In this document: positions 1-10,477 of the stretch, piece after piece
How the letters are laid out: each line of letters begins with the position of its first letter
Position numbering within the stretch: the first letter of the stretch is position 1
DNA from: Bondarzewia mesenterica
Taxonomy: Eukaryota > Basidiomycota > Agaricomycetes > Russulales > Bondarzewiaceae
Direction: 5' to 3'
Assembly (NCBI GenBank): GCA_004802705.1
Contig: SGPL01000441.1
Coordinates: 1 to 27,663, forward strand
Length of the DNA: 27,663 nt
Position numbers and translations under genes: made by a program
Notes under the pieces: generated by a model
What the model saw: the letters and a program-made list of their open reading frames with translations, nothing else
Databases searched by the model: none
What the model was told of the DNA's origin: nothing

Positions 1-401
1 AGTTTTGTATATCACTATTGAGTAAACATGAGAGAGATAAACAATAGCCCCACCACTTTTGCAAAGAGTGGCATTAGGGCAGCACCAAGGTATAATTGTG
101 AGTACACTTTTACCACCCTGCTTTAATACTTATGTGATGCTTGATAAAAAACCATGAGCTAGAAAACATCATGAGCATGCTAATTATTTGGCTTCAGGCT
201 ATATTTGAGTAAGGTATGTCTTCACATCCTTTAATTTCTACATTTTTCAATTTGAGGCCCCTTTGTCTTTTTGTACTATAGAGAGTAGTGCCTCTGCATT
301 CTACAATGCTGTAGAGTTATGTATAAATAATGAAGTTATTTTTTTTCTCTTCACTAACTGACAGCTCTGTCAACTGTATCAATCTCAATCATAATCTTAA
401 G
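1..401 (+). repeat. Left arm of a long inverted repeat (outer element)
   Basis: This stretch is the reverse complement of 22189-22592. By hand alignment the arms differ by three transitions, a T-run length change (8 versus 11) and six N positions, so about 99% identity. The match stops sharply after the shared CTTAAG at 396-401. At the outer end the match still holds at base 1, so the arm probably continues off the window. Long near-identical arms of this kind are terminal inverted repeats of a large DNA transposon or the arms of a big inverted duplication; the first reading fits the enclosed genes better. No CG dinucleotide is visible in it. Confidence 0.85.
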
Positions 402-3400
402 TATTTATATGCCATGAATACTCCTATTACTCCTTCTTTACTACAACTGCCTAGCTTAGTACACAATATAAAGGGGTGTATTATTCATATTATAAGTATG
501 ATTATAATATAATATAATACAGCTAAACATTGACTTATTTGAAAAACCTTTCCTATATGGTTAGAAATCTCCATCCATTTAATGATGAAGATAATAAGAT
601 GGCTCTGATTAATTCAGAAGATAAATGAATGACTTTTGAAAAAGATAATATATTAACTGCTACCATCATTGATTATGTGGATCAGAGATAAAATTTGTTT
701 CATTAACTTTACCTAAAGCATTCAAAGGTAAATTTATTTTATGGTTAATAGCATGCTGACTTTCTAAACTATGGCCTGATCTACCATAGGCTTATCATCT
801 CATATTTAGGCTAGTCAACCCTATCTAAAGTTGACTAATTTTCTCAGAGTGTCTAAAGGTAAGTGCACAGACTTTACTCATACTACTGCACTTTTCAACC
901 TTTAACAATCAAACCTATATACAGCTGCTGCACAGCCACCTTTAACTCTAAGAGGATCCCTTGATTTAGTTAGATGATTAGAAGATCTGCCCTCAACTAA
1001 TATTAATGGGCAGATAGATGAAGCTAGTCAGAATTTCTCCCAAGGCTTAGGAAATAGTATGGGTTTCAGGATATTATTTTTAAACATTACTCATTAATCT
1101 TCATTACAGTCTCTCCTCCTTCAAATGGCACACTTTACATTTTGAATTATATGCAGTTGTTAAAATAGAGCATGGTCAAGGCAGTCATAAAGAGTATGAG
1201 TACATATTTTAAGAAATATTGTATNAATATTGATGATATATATTAGNCTAACTCAAAGGATGATAATAAANGAAAGATCAGTGAGAGAAAGTCATTGCAC
1301 AGGAAGAGACCTCATGAATTATAAAAAACTGCATTAGATGTAAGTCCTTAAGTCAATATGAATATTATTTAATTGCTAATGAATATATACATAGNACACC
1401 TTCAGAGTTTATTTATATGCAAAAGGTATTTTGCTCAAGCTGAGATAATTGCTGCCTCTTATAGCAGATNAGAGCACTGTTGATATTTTTGAGGTCGAGA
1501 ACAGTCTACCTCTAGATATCTCTGTTCTTCTGCTGAATTAAGAGGCATCTTTGATGTCTNTATAGAATTCAAAAGTTATTATTTTACTCACTTATGAATT
1601 TTTTGGTCAGATTAAGGAGGTNATNATTTACTTGTTATTAATAATTCTNAAATGATAACTATTAGGGCTTTCTCAATGCTATGTTAAAAAAGCTTGCATA
1701 CACTCATTTAGATTATAGGCTTAAGGTTTCTGCATTATAGAGTGCAGAAGCACAAAAACTCATGAAAACTCATCAAAAATGATTATAGGTACAGCTGCAC
1801 AAGTATGCTCAAAAATATGGGGTTCATTCTTTTGCTATTTTTGATATCTTATCTCAATTTGTGAGCAGATATATAAGTGGCATTTATAGATTATTAATTC
1901 NTAAGATGATCAAGAACATCTACAATGATAAGAAATCTAATATATTTATATGATGCAGGGCATTCAAAGAATGAGTGATGATGAGACAAAAAACTGAAGA
2001 GATTGAATGTCAGAGGTAGGTAAAATAGGTTCAACTTGTAGCTCTGAATTGGCTCTCTATCAGTATCTCTTTACTATAGNGCACTGTGGAGACATACAAT
2101 GATGCTAAATGGACTTAGCCCCTCAAGTGTAACAACAAGCCTTACAATCATATTTTTGAAGCACTGGTAGCTGATGGTGTACGAGAGGCTATTGATNGCT
2201 TACCTTTTAATTTCTATAATATGATATAGTGGAGATCTTTTTTTAGAATAGGAGAAGAATCTTATAGANCTACAATCAGTAATCGAGATTTTTTCATTAG
2301 TATGTATTTTTTTCAGTTGAAGATCATCTCATCCTGATTGGTTAGTATAAAAGAAGTGAATATCAAAGGTGAATAAGGTTTGAGGGTATTGCTACTAGTC
2401 ACAAGTCACTTAGGTANNTATAAATGTCATTNAAATTGTTGCAATTTTTATAATATGACTCATGAGGTCCTCATACATGAATTGAAGCAGTTNTGATAAA
2501 GTTAAAGCTCAGAAGTGCCTGTCTTTAAAAAGCCTATACTCATTATTTACTACTATCCTCTAAGTGTTACTCTCACTCTTTAATATCGAACATTGCTCTA
2601 ACTGACATATATTTGAGGTNANTANCAGAGGGCTACCTTAGGAATGTTACTCCTACAGCCTCTATATACTCTATGTCCTCTACATTTTCTACTCTAGTAT
2701 ATGAATAGGCCCTTTAGCCTTTCAAAAATGAGGTTAGTCTATATCATATCACTTATCTTAAATTATGTATAATTTTANGAATATGAGCAGCTGACATCGA
2801 GGTTCCTTATCTCCCCTGAGCTAACTCATCACTGTCATGTTTTTGTTGATCTTCATTATTCNTGACTAGATCTTTGATGACCTTCATGGTGAAAGTCATT
2901 TTTATTGACAAGGTTGAAGAAGTGGCTATNAAAGTGAGTGTAAAAGTTGAGATTNAGATGACTGAACTATAGGGTAGAAAATTTGTAGAGCGCATCTATC
3001 AGCAGAATGCTATGGGTCAACAATATTTTTNTTTTATGTTGNAGTCCTCTGATGCAATGAAAATTGTTTTGTCAANGATAAAGGCAGATAACATTCANCT
3101 TATACTTTTTGATAAGTTTAAAAGATAGTGAGNATTATTTNATTATGATACTATACTCAAGTCCTCCTCAAAATTATTATCTTGTTCAGATTGCTATCTA
3201 TAGTCTCCCACCTCATAATTATAATGAGTACAAGAGTCTTAAATTGTAGGCTCCTTTTTGTTATCTTCATCATTTATTACTGCTATTTACTTTCTTGCCC
3301 TTAATATTCATCACTGTCATTACTTATTCTNATTCATTCATTTATATTTATTACAGCTCAAAAATAGATTATTATCACTTGTCAACTAATTGATCAATTA

Positions 3401-3585
3401 GACAGCATGTTTATTTTNATTTTANAATATGAAACTCTAAAAACTAAAACTAGGTCAATAAAAAGAAAAGCTTTAGAATAGAAAGATATTGAAAGCAGAT
3501 GAAGGTACATAANANAGCATAAAAACTGTAGAGGGTGTCGAAGGGAGTTAAAAAAAGTGAGTGTTGCCATATCTGGGTGTCANAC
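402..3585 (+). other. Unassigned decayed coding region of the outer element
   Basis: No intact ORF, but several plus-strand stretches read like real protein once single stops are ignored. At 542-690 the frame gives MVRNLHPFNDEDNKMALINS followed by more acidic sequence. About 1742-1990 gives KYAQKYGVHSFAIFDILSQF. About 2110-2330 gives EALVADGVREAID and similar. About 2940-3120 gives IYQQNAMGQQYFF. I do not recognise the family. The position next to the left inverted repeat and the strand, opposite to the F-box-like genes, would suit a transposase of the outer element, but that is inference only. The rest of the stretch is AT-rich with scattered N and no other visible feature. Confidence 0.35.
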
Positions 3586-5100
3586 TCATACTCTAAATAG
3601 AAGAGAAGAGGGGTCAGCTTGTNGTATCCTATAGGTATGCATATATGAATATAAAACTTCTTTATTATCTTGTTCTTCCACCTCCACCTCCTTTGTCTCT
3701 NCCTTCTTTGCCTNTACTTCTGCATCTGCCTCTGCCTTTTCTTTCTCATTCTCTTCCTCCTTATTATCTAAAAAACATAAAATACTCCACCTTTATACAT
3801 TCTTACAATGCATCTATCTTTGCATTCTGAATCTAATCATAAAGCATGAAGCATGAGATGGGATATCCCATTGTCTTCCTAAAGTCCACAAATTCCTTGA
3901 CTGAAAGGCTAGATAAACCCATGACTTTTACTATCTNAAGCATAAGCAAAAGAATAGAATNANGTANATGATCNTTATCATCAGTNGTGCTCACAGCACA
4001 CTCCTAATCATCTGAGAGTAAGAGCATCTTCAAAAAGCTATAAGGCAACTTGCAAAAATTAAGCTCTAAATCTTTGAGCCACATNATTGACTTGATNAAC
4101 TTATGCTAGGACATGGGCATGCACTCGAGTGTGACAATGAGCAGATGCCTCAAGTTCACAAGCTAAGGCTCAATTAAATCAACTTCAATAATCATCTCAA
4201 TCAATGACATAAAATCCTGATCTGAGAGTTTGAGTTCAAGGAAGCAGACAGTAGAGATGGCCATATTATGAATGATAACATAGAGGAGATCCATGTTAAG
4301 ATTAGTGAGGGAGAGATCTTAGAGTTTGAAGAGTGGGATAGAATCAGTGGACTATGAGCTAACCTCATGTGGCCCACTATAATGCAGTATGAGCCTCTCA
4401 ANGGTGAAACACATATGTAAGATGGCTTCTCATTCAGGCCAAATTAGTCACATGCCCTCAATATGCAGCTTAAGTTTTAAGGTCCTGANGGCAGTGANAT
4501 AAAGAGTGTGCTTGTGTAACTAGGCTAAGTTGATTTTAATGAATAAGAGGTCCTTGAGGCCAATNGCTGCTTTTTGTAAGACCTTGATAAGGAGCTTCAC
4601 AATTTGAATAGTGAGGGTTTGCTAGTTTTTCATGTGCTAGAGTTGAACAATTTCAAAGTTAGGGACAAGACTGGTGGTGTNGAGTTGATTGTGTGTGCTT
4701 TACTTGCAAGTGAGGTCAGTGACCTTGAGGATGANAAAGTGTCAGCATTTGAAATGAGGATCAATAATGTCATAGTTGGGGTGAAACTCATATTCGTAAA
4801 GGGTGTGGCCTTTAANATAGTCANGCATNGTGATGATATCAATGAGAATGTCAATAAGCTTAATGTGAGAATGTTTNAAAAATTTAGTACTTTTTTCAAG
4901 ATGAGAAGGCTTATGCATGCANGACATTTATCCATAGAGNAGGGGTGTTGAGAGCCACTTAGTGCCAGTGACAACAGACATGAGAGATTANGACTTTAAA
5001 GTTGAGAGCTGGTTNAATAANATCATGTTTGAAGGGATAGTCTAAGTTGACTGCANATTGGAAGCTAAAGATAAAGATATAAGAGAAGAGTTCTATAGGG
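3586..5100 (-). pseudogene. F-box/leucine-rich-repeat-like protein, decayed
   Basis: Read on the minus strand from about 5060, one frame gives VCCHWH*VALNTPxLW, the second half of a fungal F-box (VCxxWRxxALxTPxLW). After a frame change near 4920 a single frame runs to about 3838, with roughly a dozen stops that transitions explain. It is rich in Leu/Ile segments such as LKDLLFIKINLA, LRHLLIVTLE and LKDLELNFCKLPYSFLK, and ends VKEFVDFRKTMGYPISCFML. F-box proteins normally couple substrates to an SCF ubiquitin ligase through SKP1. A charged tail (3586-3775) may be a last exon. The gene lies inside the outer inverted repeats, tail to tail with the unassigned plus-strand region. The family call rests on the F-box half-motif and LRR-like spacing. 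It cannot make protein as it stands. Confidence 0.5.
3660..3775 (+). repeat. Polypyrimidine tract (CT/CCT-rich)
   Basis: About 115 nt are almost purely C and T on the plus strand, with repeated TCTGCC/TTCTTCC-like words. Read on the minus strand one frame gives a Glu/Lys/Ala-rich tail (EEENEKEKAEADAEV and on, ending at a stop at 3586-3588). It could therefore be the charged C-terminal exon of the F-box gene that lies just upstream on the minus strand, or plain low-complexity DNA. Confidence 0.6.
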
Positions 5101-5399
5101 AGAATATGTATGGAGGATGATCACTGTGGATAAGAGTAAAAAAAGTANAGNNTGAATGGNGAAGGAGGAGGAGAGAGGGAAAGATAACTTGAATAGCATT
5201 AGAGATNTATATAAGACCACTNTGGAAAGCCATATCTACATATAGAGCAAAGACATGAAGGAGACTATAGTAAAAATGAGTAGAATATGTACATTGAAAG
5301 TCAGAGAGTTTAAATAAAACATGTGCAGTGAGAGACTAAATTATGATGGATNAATGCAGAGGGTTTAATAGCAAGCAATGGATTATAAGAGCAGGTTAG
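5101..5399. other. Spacer between the two F-box-like remnants
   Basis: AT-rich and purine-rich on the plus strand (AGAG runs near 5160-5190), with several N. I see no reading frame or repeat that I can support here; it may hold the minus-strand 5' end of the F-box remnant below 5100. Confidence 0.4.
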
Positions 5400-6233
5400 T
5401 CATTGGCACTTCTGATTTTTGTGCCTATACTGCATCTACTCTATCTAATCACATTCATTTCTAACTTGAATGTTTGAACTTTTTGACATCAGATCAGCAT
5501 ATGCCATNTATCACTTTGCTCTGGAANATTCTAGTTNATACAGCTNAATCATCTGATTTGCATANCTGTCTGAAGCAAATGTAAATGAATACTNTATAAC
5601 ATTGGGTNGTGCTTATAATAAATACTACTGTTACTAACAAGAATACATTTCTCATATGCTAGAATAGACATTAACATTTGTGAGGTAAGGGCATAATTGC
5701 ATTAATGATTGTACTAAAGTTTCTCTGTTAATATCATCTCCTTCCCTAATATTCACAACTTCAAGATTCAGAAACAGGGGTATCCAGTGCAAAAAAATAG
5801 CTAAAGAGATGAAGATATTAGTTGAGATTTGATAAAGCAGTATTTAAATCTTATCAACATGCTATCTTTAAATGGCTCCTTCTTATTATATTNCTTGATC
5901 TTCACAAGATGAACTCCACCAAAGAAACACTCTANATGANCTTCATCCATTCTAAAACTAAAGAGAAATGGGGCACTTTTTAATTCTTTAGGGAACCTAA
6001 ACCCNAAAGTGTCGAGAGATNCACTGAGCTAGGCATTATAAAACTAAATAAACAGTGTTAGTATTCAAAATGATGATAACATGATTATCAAGTAAAATAT
6101 GAACAGCATTAAGATTNCTTATCAAATNTTCATCCCTCAAGAGCTTATTAATATAAGAAGCTGGTGCCTTCAGAATCNAAAAGTTCTATAGCACAACTTG
6201 TCACTAGGGCACTAGATGAATCACTGTAAAGAT
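5400..6233 (-). pseudogene. 3' part of an LRR/F-box-like gene split by the hAT insertion
   Basis: The minus strand reads IPLFLNLEVVNIREGDDINR followed by ETLVQSLMQLCPYLTNVNVY at about 5660-5790. This is typical of the last repeats of fungal F-box/LRR proteins, in which a predicted strand is followed by a helix and a CPxLxxV motif. Upstream on the minus strand (about 5880-6230) the reading is broken by stops and N. The gene runs into the hAT element at 6242; its 5' part is at 20608-21400 on the other side of the hAT, same strand. Removing the hAT and one copy of the 8-bp duplication rejoins the two. Function is inferred by family only. Confidence 0.45.
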
Positions 6234-6241
6234 ACACTAAT
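6234..6241 (+). repeat. Left 8-bp target-site duplication of the hAT
   Basis: ACACTAAT directly precedes the left terminal repeat and matches ACACTGAT at 20600-20607 with one G/A transition. Eight base pairs is the duplication length known for hAT elements. Confidence 0.85.
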
Positions 6242-6258
6242 TAGTGAACTGTAAGGGT
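6242..6258 (+). repeat. hAT left terminal inverted repeat
   Basis: Seventeen bases that pair with 20583-20599 with one C/T difference. The first bases (TAGTG) fit the loose hAT terminal consensus YARNG. Confidence 0.8.
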
Positions 6259-6339
6259 AAACTCTTGAGTACTGACAGCTACACCTCTACCCTTACCCCT
6301 TNAGACTTTTACCCCTCAACTCAAAGGTAGCCAAGGGTC

Positions 6340-6385
6340 AGGATATAATTGGGGGTCTCAGAGGTCTTGAAAGGTATTATATCCT
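6340..6385. repeat. Subterminal hairpin in the hAT
   Basis: AGGATATAAT (6340-6349) and its exact complement ATTATATCCT (6376-6385) are separated by 26 nt. It lies about 100 bp inside the left end, the zone where hAT transposases bind subterminal motifs. A role is inferred; the palindrome itself is seen. Confidence 0.55.
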
Positions 6386-6457
6386 CAAGAGTATTCAGTC
6401 AAGGNTATATAGAATGTACTGACATTAATTNAAGTATTCAGGTACAATATATTATAA

Positions 6458-8405
6458 TTATTCTTTAGCAATGCTGGCCCAACCATCCTCAAGCTCCAGT
6501 TCTTCATTACCTTTTAGTTTAGGCATCAAAACTACTAGTTTGACATCTACATTCTTTACAAGGCCTTGTAAGCTCCATGATCCAAGGCATAAGAGTGCTT
6601 GCATTGACTGTGCAGAAAGATGATTGTGAATATGAGAGAGCAATAACCTTCCTCAGCTGAATGTGTATTCTACATCAATAAAAGTAGCTATATTTAAAAA
6701 TATAAATCAGCTAATCAGAAAGATATAATACATAGACTATAANTTATTAGGAATAGTCAAGTAATCAAGTGTTATGCATGATAACTGGGGCCACTTTGAA
6801 TGATATTCATGCTAATATTACAGTAGGTCTTGAACTGCCTCAATATTGATCTTGAGATATACATCTAGCTTATTGCTTAAAGCAGAATGCTTGAGTGGCT
6901 TGAGTGAGGGCATGTTGTTGAACATGTTTGNACTCTCAAATTGTNGTAAGTATCAGCAANGAGTTTNAATAAAGTGAAGTGACAATGTAGGATCAAGCAT
7001 GAACATACCACATCAGAAGCATCAGCAGAAACTTGGCTCACATTATCATNGCTNCTGTTCTCAATTACTATTAAGGCATATGAACATGCATACTCCTTNT
7101 GAATGGCCTTCTNTACATTGTCAATCNACTTTTGCTCCCATTTGGCCTCTATAAAGTAATTCAGTTTATATTGAGGGTAAAGAACTGTCGTGAGATTTGA
7201 AAGCTATCAGTAATCATCAGGTGGAGAGCCTGAATAAATGTACTCATAGTGATGTGATAAATAACAGATATATCAATCAGCTTGTAATATCAATTCAGAG
7301 TTCTTTTTANTANAACAAAAGATGTATGAATAGTTANATTGTATGTGTAATGCTTCAAGGAATTAGTAGCCANTGATTGATCAATNAGATCCATAATGGG
7401 GATGATATTGGCAAGATTAGGGGTACCTCATGAGAAAAACATTGTTGCATGTTTGAGAATCTGAAGGTGCACCCAACNCAAAAAATCAGCTAGATATTAG
7501 ACANAATTTAACTAGATATGTACCTTCAAGACATCTTGNAGCTNTTCTATGATGTCCCACTCTCCCTCTGTGAGCTCAAAAGCTCATAAGTCNATATTGC
7601 NATCAGCTGTAAGTTAGTCTAGCACACAGNGGTACTCAAGCGCAAAGTTCAACATGTTCAATATTAAATTTCACCAAGTGGCAACATCTTNTGGCATGAG
7701 CTTTGCCTTAAGTTTTAATTCATTGAGGGTTTNGTACNAGCATGGCAGTATTTTTATAGTAGAATGAATAATCTTGAAGGTGAGGTGATGAAGCTGAGTG
7801 ATTAAAGTTGGTGGAAATTCAAACTNTAAATANGCAGCTATGCTCAGTATACACACATCTTGACCAGCACAAGCTAGATAGGTGCAATGCTGTCTTTCAG
7901 CTTATCATGCTCAATNTCTGACATACTTTCCATTTTGTCTACCAACNCATCTATATCATCAATTTTATCACTGCTTGATANTGACTNANTCTTTTCTTGA
8001 ATCACTACTTCTTCNATCTCCAAATCATCAGCTAGCTCTCAAATTAGCTCGTGCACATNATCGAGCATCACATTGCTCAGTTCTTGCCNAGAAGGTACAT
8101 CAAATTGCTTTAGGAGGNACTTTGTGATGAGATTGATGATGTGNAGGAAANATTGAGTGNAGCTTTTTTTTGCTAGAAAATNATGCGAGGAGTGTCTGCA
8201 ANTTGNTAATTATCTTGTTATTATTCAAGGCATTGTCACANGTGATGCTGAGGATTTGCAGCAAGAAGATAAGTGTCTAACCTCATTTGCATGCCATAAT
8301 ACNAATCTTCTCTTTTATTNTAAAATCTTCTAGGATTGCTGCAAAAACNNTTGCGAGTTTCTCCCTGCTGTGCAAGTGGACAATGTTTGATGCTTGATCA
8401 ATAAA
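6458..8405 (-). pseudogene. hAT transposase, C-terminal two thirds
   Basis: Minus-strand continuation of the gene that begins at 20070. Starting at the gypsy junction it reads VFAAILEDF (about 8310-8345). Then, after a probable intron, SITCDNALNN (about 8225-8255), the CDNAxNN block holding the second catalytic Asp of hAT transposases. INLITKxLLKQFDVP follows at 8095-8140, an acidic linker at about 7930-8070, and LNELKLKAKLMPxDVATW near 7670-7730. Then come YIYSGSPPDDY and LYPQYKLNYFIEAKW (7130-7280). The C-terminal dimerisation domain ends the gene (LSHIHNHLSAQSMQALLCLG, about 6580-6640), with the stop at 6458-6460. Several stops are transitions of Arg or Trp codons (for example VFSRGR now reads VFS*GR). 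The family is clear; the gene is dead and split from its N-terminal part by the retrotransposon. Confidence 0.85.
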
Positions 8406-8410
8406 NCAGG
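8406..8410 (+). repeat. Left 5-bp target duplication of the gypsy element
   Basis: NCAGG here faces CTAGG at 17740-17744; one transition and one N separate them. Five base pairs is the usual Ty3/gypsy integration footprint. Confidence 0.7.
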
Positions 8411-8812
8411 TGTCATGAACAATAGTATTATGTAACTTTTTCTTTTCNTTTTATGGACNCATCANATTACCCTTCNNAATGAGGCAGTCTGGCTAACTGC
8501 AACCACTTTACCTCTACCAGCCCTTTTACTCCNATGCCCTATATGATTATATAAGCTAGTCCATGTGCNNCAGCAGGGCTATATATATACTGCAACCANA
8601 CTTNTGCTTACTTAGCTTGATCTCTTTCATCTACCTTTATAACTCGATAGAACNACTGCAATANNATATAGNGTTAGAGTNCCTACCTTTGCTACCTNTT
8701 ATCCTGCTTGACNTAGCNAGCAGCTAGTGTCCTGAAATCCTCTTAAAGCTCTAATAAGGCATGACTAGGCTGAGCACACAGGCAAAGCTACANAAACCTA
8801 ANNNAATTGACA
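8411..8812 (+). repeat. 5' LTR of the gypsy element
   Basis: Starts TGTCATGA and ends TTGACA, so it has the canonical TG...CA ends. Hand alignment with the 3' LTR gives about 31 differences over some 380 comparable positions, all but two being transitions, about 92% identity. It contains 22 N, 17 of which face C or G in the other LTR. Confidence 0.93.
8576..8593 (+). promoter_or_regulatory. TATA-like element in the 5' LTR
   Basis: GGGCTATATATATACTGC is kept without change in both LTRs (also about 17503-17520) although the LTRs differ by about 8%. It is the best candidate for the element's core promoter. The transcription start cannot be placed from sequence alone. Confidence 0.45.
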
Positions 8813-8956
8813 ACTAGATCAAGCTCTCCCAAATAAACTAAAACTNGAANAGCAGGTTATTGATCTGTCACATTGCACTTGAGGGTCTAATAAACTCAAG
8901 CAGTAGAAAGTCCAAGGTAGCTAATCTTCAGAGAAGCACCAAAGAGCACTGGAGTG
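8813..8956 (+). other. Untranslated leader between 5' LTR and gag
   Basis: About 144 bp without a reading frame. The bases next to the LTR should hold the primer-binding site, but ACTAGATCAAGCTCTCC is not complementary to any tRNA end that I can name. Self-priming, as known for Tf1 of fission yeast, is possible but not shown. Confidence 0.4.
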
Positions 8957-10477
8957 ATGGCAGATAGTAANGTCATCAGTGTAGANAGTGCAAGCACCTG
9001 TAGTTCANCATAGCTTCTAGGAGCATGCTACTAGATNGAGTCNATATCCCCTNAGGAGGAAGATACAGCTCATCTTTAAGAAGCTATCTCTCTCAAACAA
9101 ACTCTGACACCCACAAAGGTAAAAAAAAAAGCCTATCTTCCCCATCTACTATGATACTCAATAATGTTCNTGGATATTCAAGAAAANAGGAGACCCACTA
9201 CTAGTAGAAATCTTAGGAGGAACTAAGGAGNAACCTCCNCATCTTCAGTAGCACTTCACNCAGAAAACTGAAGGAACATACCACCAAGGTCCTCTAGACC
9301 CAGCAGCCCACCAATACTTGCNCCANAAAGGAGTATCCATCAAGAACTCCAAAACAATTTAATGAANGTAGGCCTCACCCCACTGCCTGAACTAANNGAA
9401 GGTCCACCTANACCACTGCTACCTCTATCCAGCTAAANAAACTCTCCACTAAATCATCTACAACCCCANACNCCAAACCTGCTCNCAACTAACCCACCAC
9501 NACTGCNGCCTCCATCTCCATCANACGGCATGTCCACTNCACTATTATCNAATAAGTTGGGTCTNAAAGTAAAGACACCGACTCTGTTCAATGATAAAAN
9601 NGAGANCTCGAGGCTGTTCCTCCTGGAGTGTAAAATATACTTCAGGGCGAAGCCCAAAGAATTCCAAGATNATGCTNGNGCATTAGATAAANAGTGTAAA
9701 GTTCTCTTTGCACTCTCGTATCTTAAAGNTAGGATGACAGAAACATNGAAATGCCTCTAGATCAAAGAATATGAAANGGTCAATAATTATTGGCTATGAA
9801 AAACATTCGAGAATGCTTTTATATCCCAGTTCAGTGATGCCAACATTGTGGCAAATGCTAGAATAAAGCTGGATTAGATCAGGCAGGGGAAGCAGATGGC
9901 AGATAATTTTATCGCAAACTTCAGAAACATTGCCTCAAAGTCAAAAATTAAAGAGGATGCAGCATTGATTGAGTACTTCATGAAAGCACTCAACCAATCG
10001 ATTGTCAAAGAAGTGTACAGGATGGACCCCTTGCTCACCTTAATAGTGGACTGGTACAAACATGCCACTCAAGTAGACAACTAATGGCACAAGCTGCAGT
10101 CTTTCTTAGGTAGGCCAAGCATGGGTCCCAAACTAGACTGGAGACCCAAGGCTCAAAAAACCCATGACTCTAATGCTATGGACATTGACAGAGAGAAAGG
10201 AAAGGGATACATTCATGCCACTAACACCCTTTTGAATGAAGACAAAGAGCATTATATGAGGGAAGGACACTGCTTTAGGTGTGATAAGACTGGACACTGC
10301 TCTAGAGAGTGCCCACAGAAGGACACCCATGCAAGAGCTACAATAGAAGGAGAAGGGAGCAATGAGAAGAATTTGACCATGGATGAACTATGAAAAGTTA
10401 TTAGAAAGCTTTTACTGGAGGAATGAGAGGCTCTGGCAGCCTCTAGTAATGAGAAGGGGAAGAAAGAGGATTTTTAA
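8957..10477 (+). pseudogene. gag: Gag (capsid/nucleocapsid) of the gypsy element
   Basis: One frame from the ATG at 8957 to the TAA at 10475-10477 (about 507 codons) holds 13 in-frame stops that transitions explain. The N-terminal third is Pro/Ser-rich. The capsid-like core begins at VKTPTLFND, with SRLFLLECKIYFRAKPKEF (about 9570-9660). It continues through FENAFISQFSDANIVANARI and NFIANFRNIASKSKIKED. A nucleocapsid zinc knuckle, CFRCDKTGHCSRECP (CX2CX4HX4C), lies at about 10270-10316 and is intact. Gag would package the RNA into particles. I chose this start because the frame is shared with the whole capsid and begins shortly after the LTR leader. Four N-dense stretches make local residues uncertain. 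Confidence 0.85.

Noticed and set aside
330..512. Open frame of about 60 codons in and after the left inverted arm
   Set aside because: It straddles the sharp end of the inverted repeat, has no recognisable content, and its counterpart in the right arm does not continue in the same way.
3450..3749. Arg/Gln-rich minus-strand frame over the polypyrimidine tract
   Set aside because: It comes from low-complexity sequence read out of phase; the Glu/Lys frame in the same place fits better with a charged protein tail.
4604..4951. Open plus-strand frame of about 115 codons
   Set aside because: It is antisense to the F-box/LRR-like remnant, which has the recognisable motifs; the plus frame is its shadow.
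8813..8830. tRNA primer-binding site after the 5' LTR
   Set aside because: No match to a tRNA 3' end that I can state; left as unproven.
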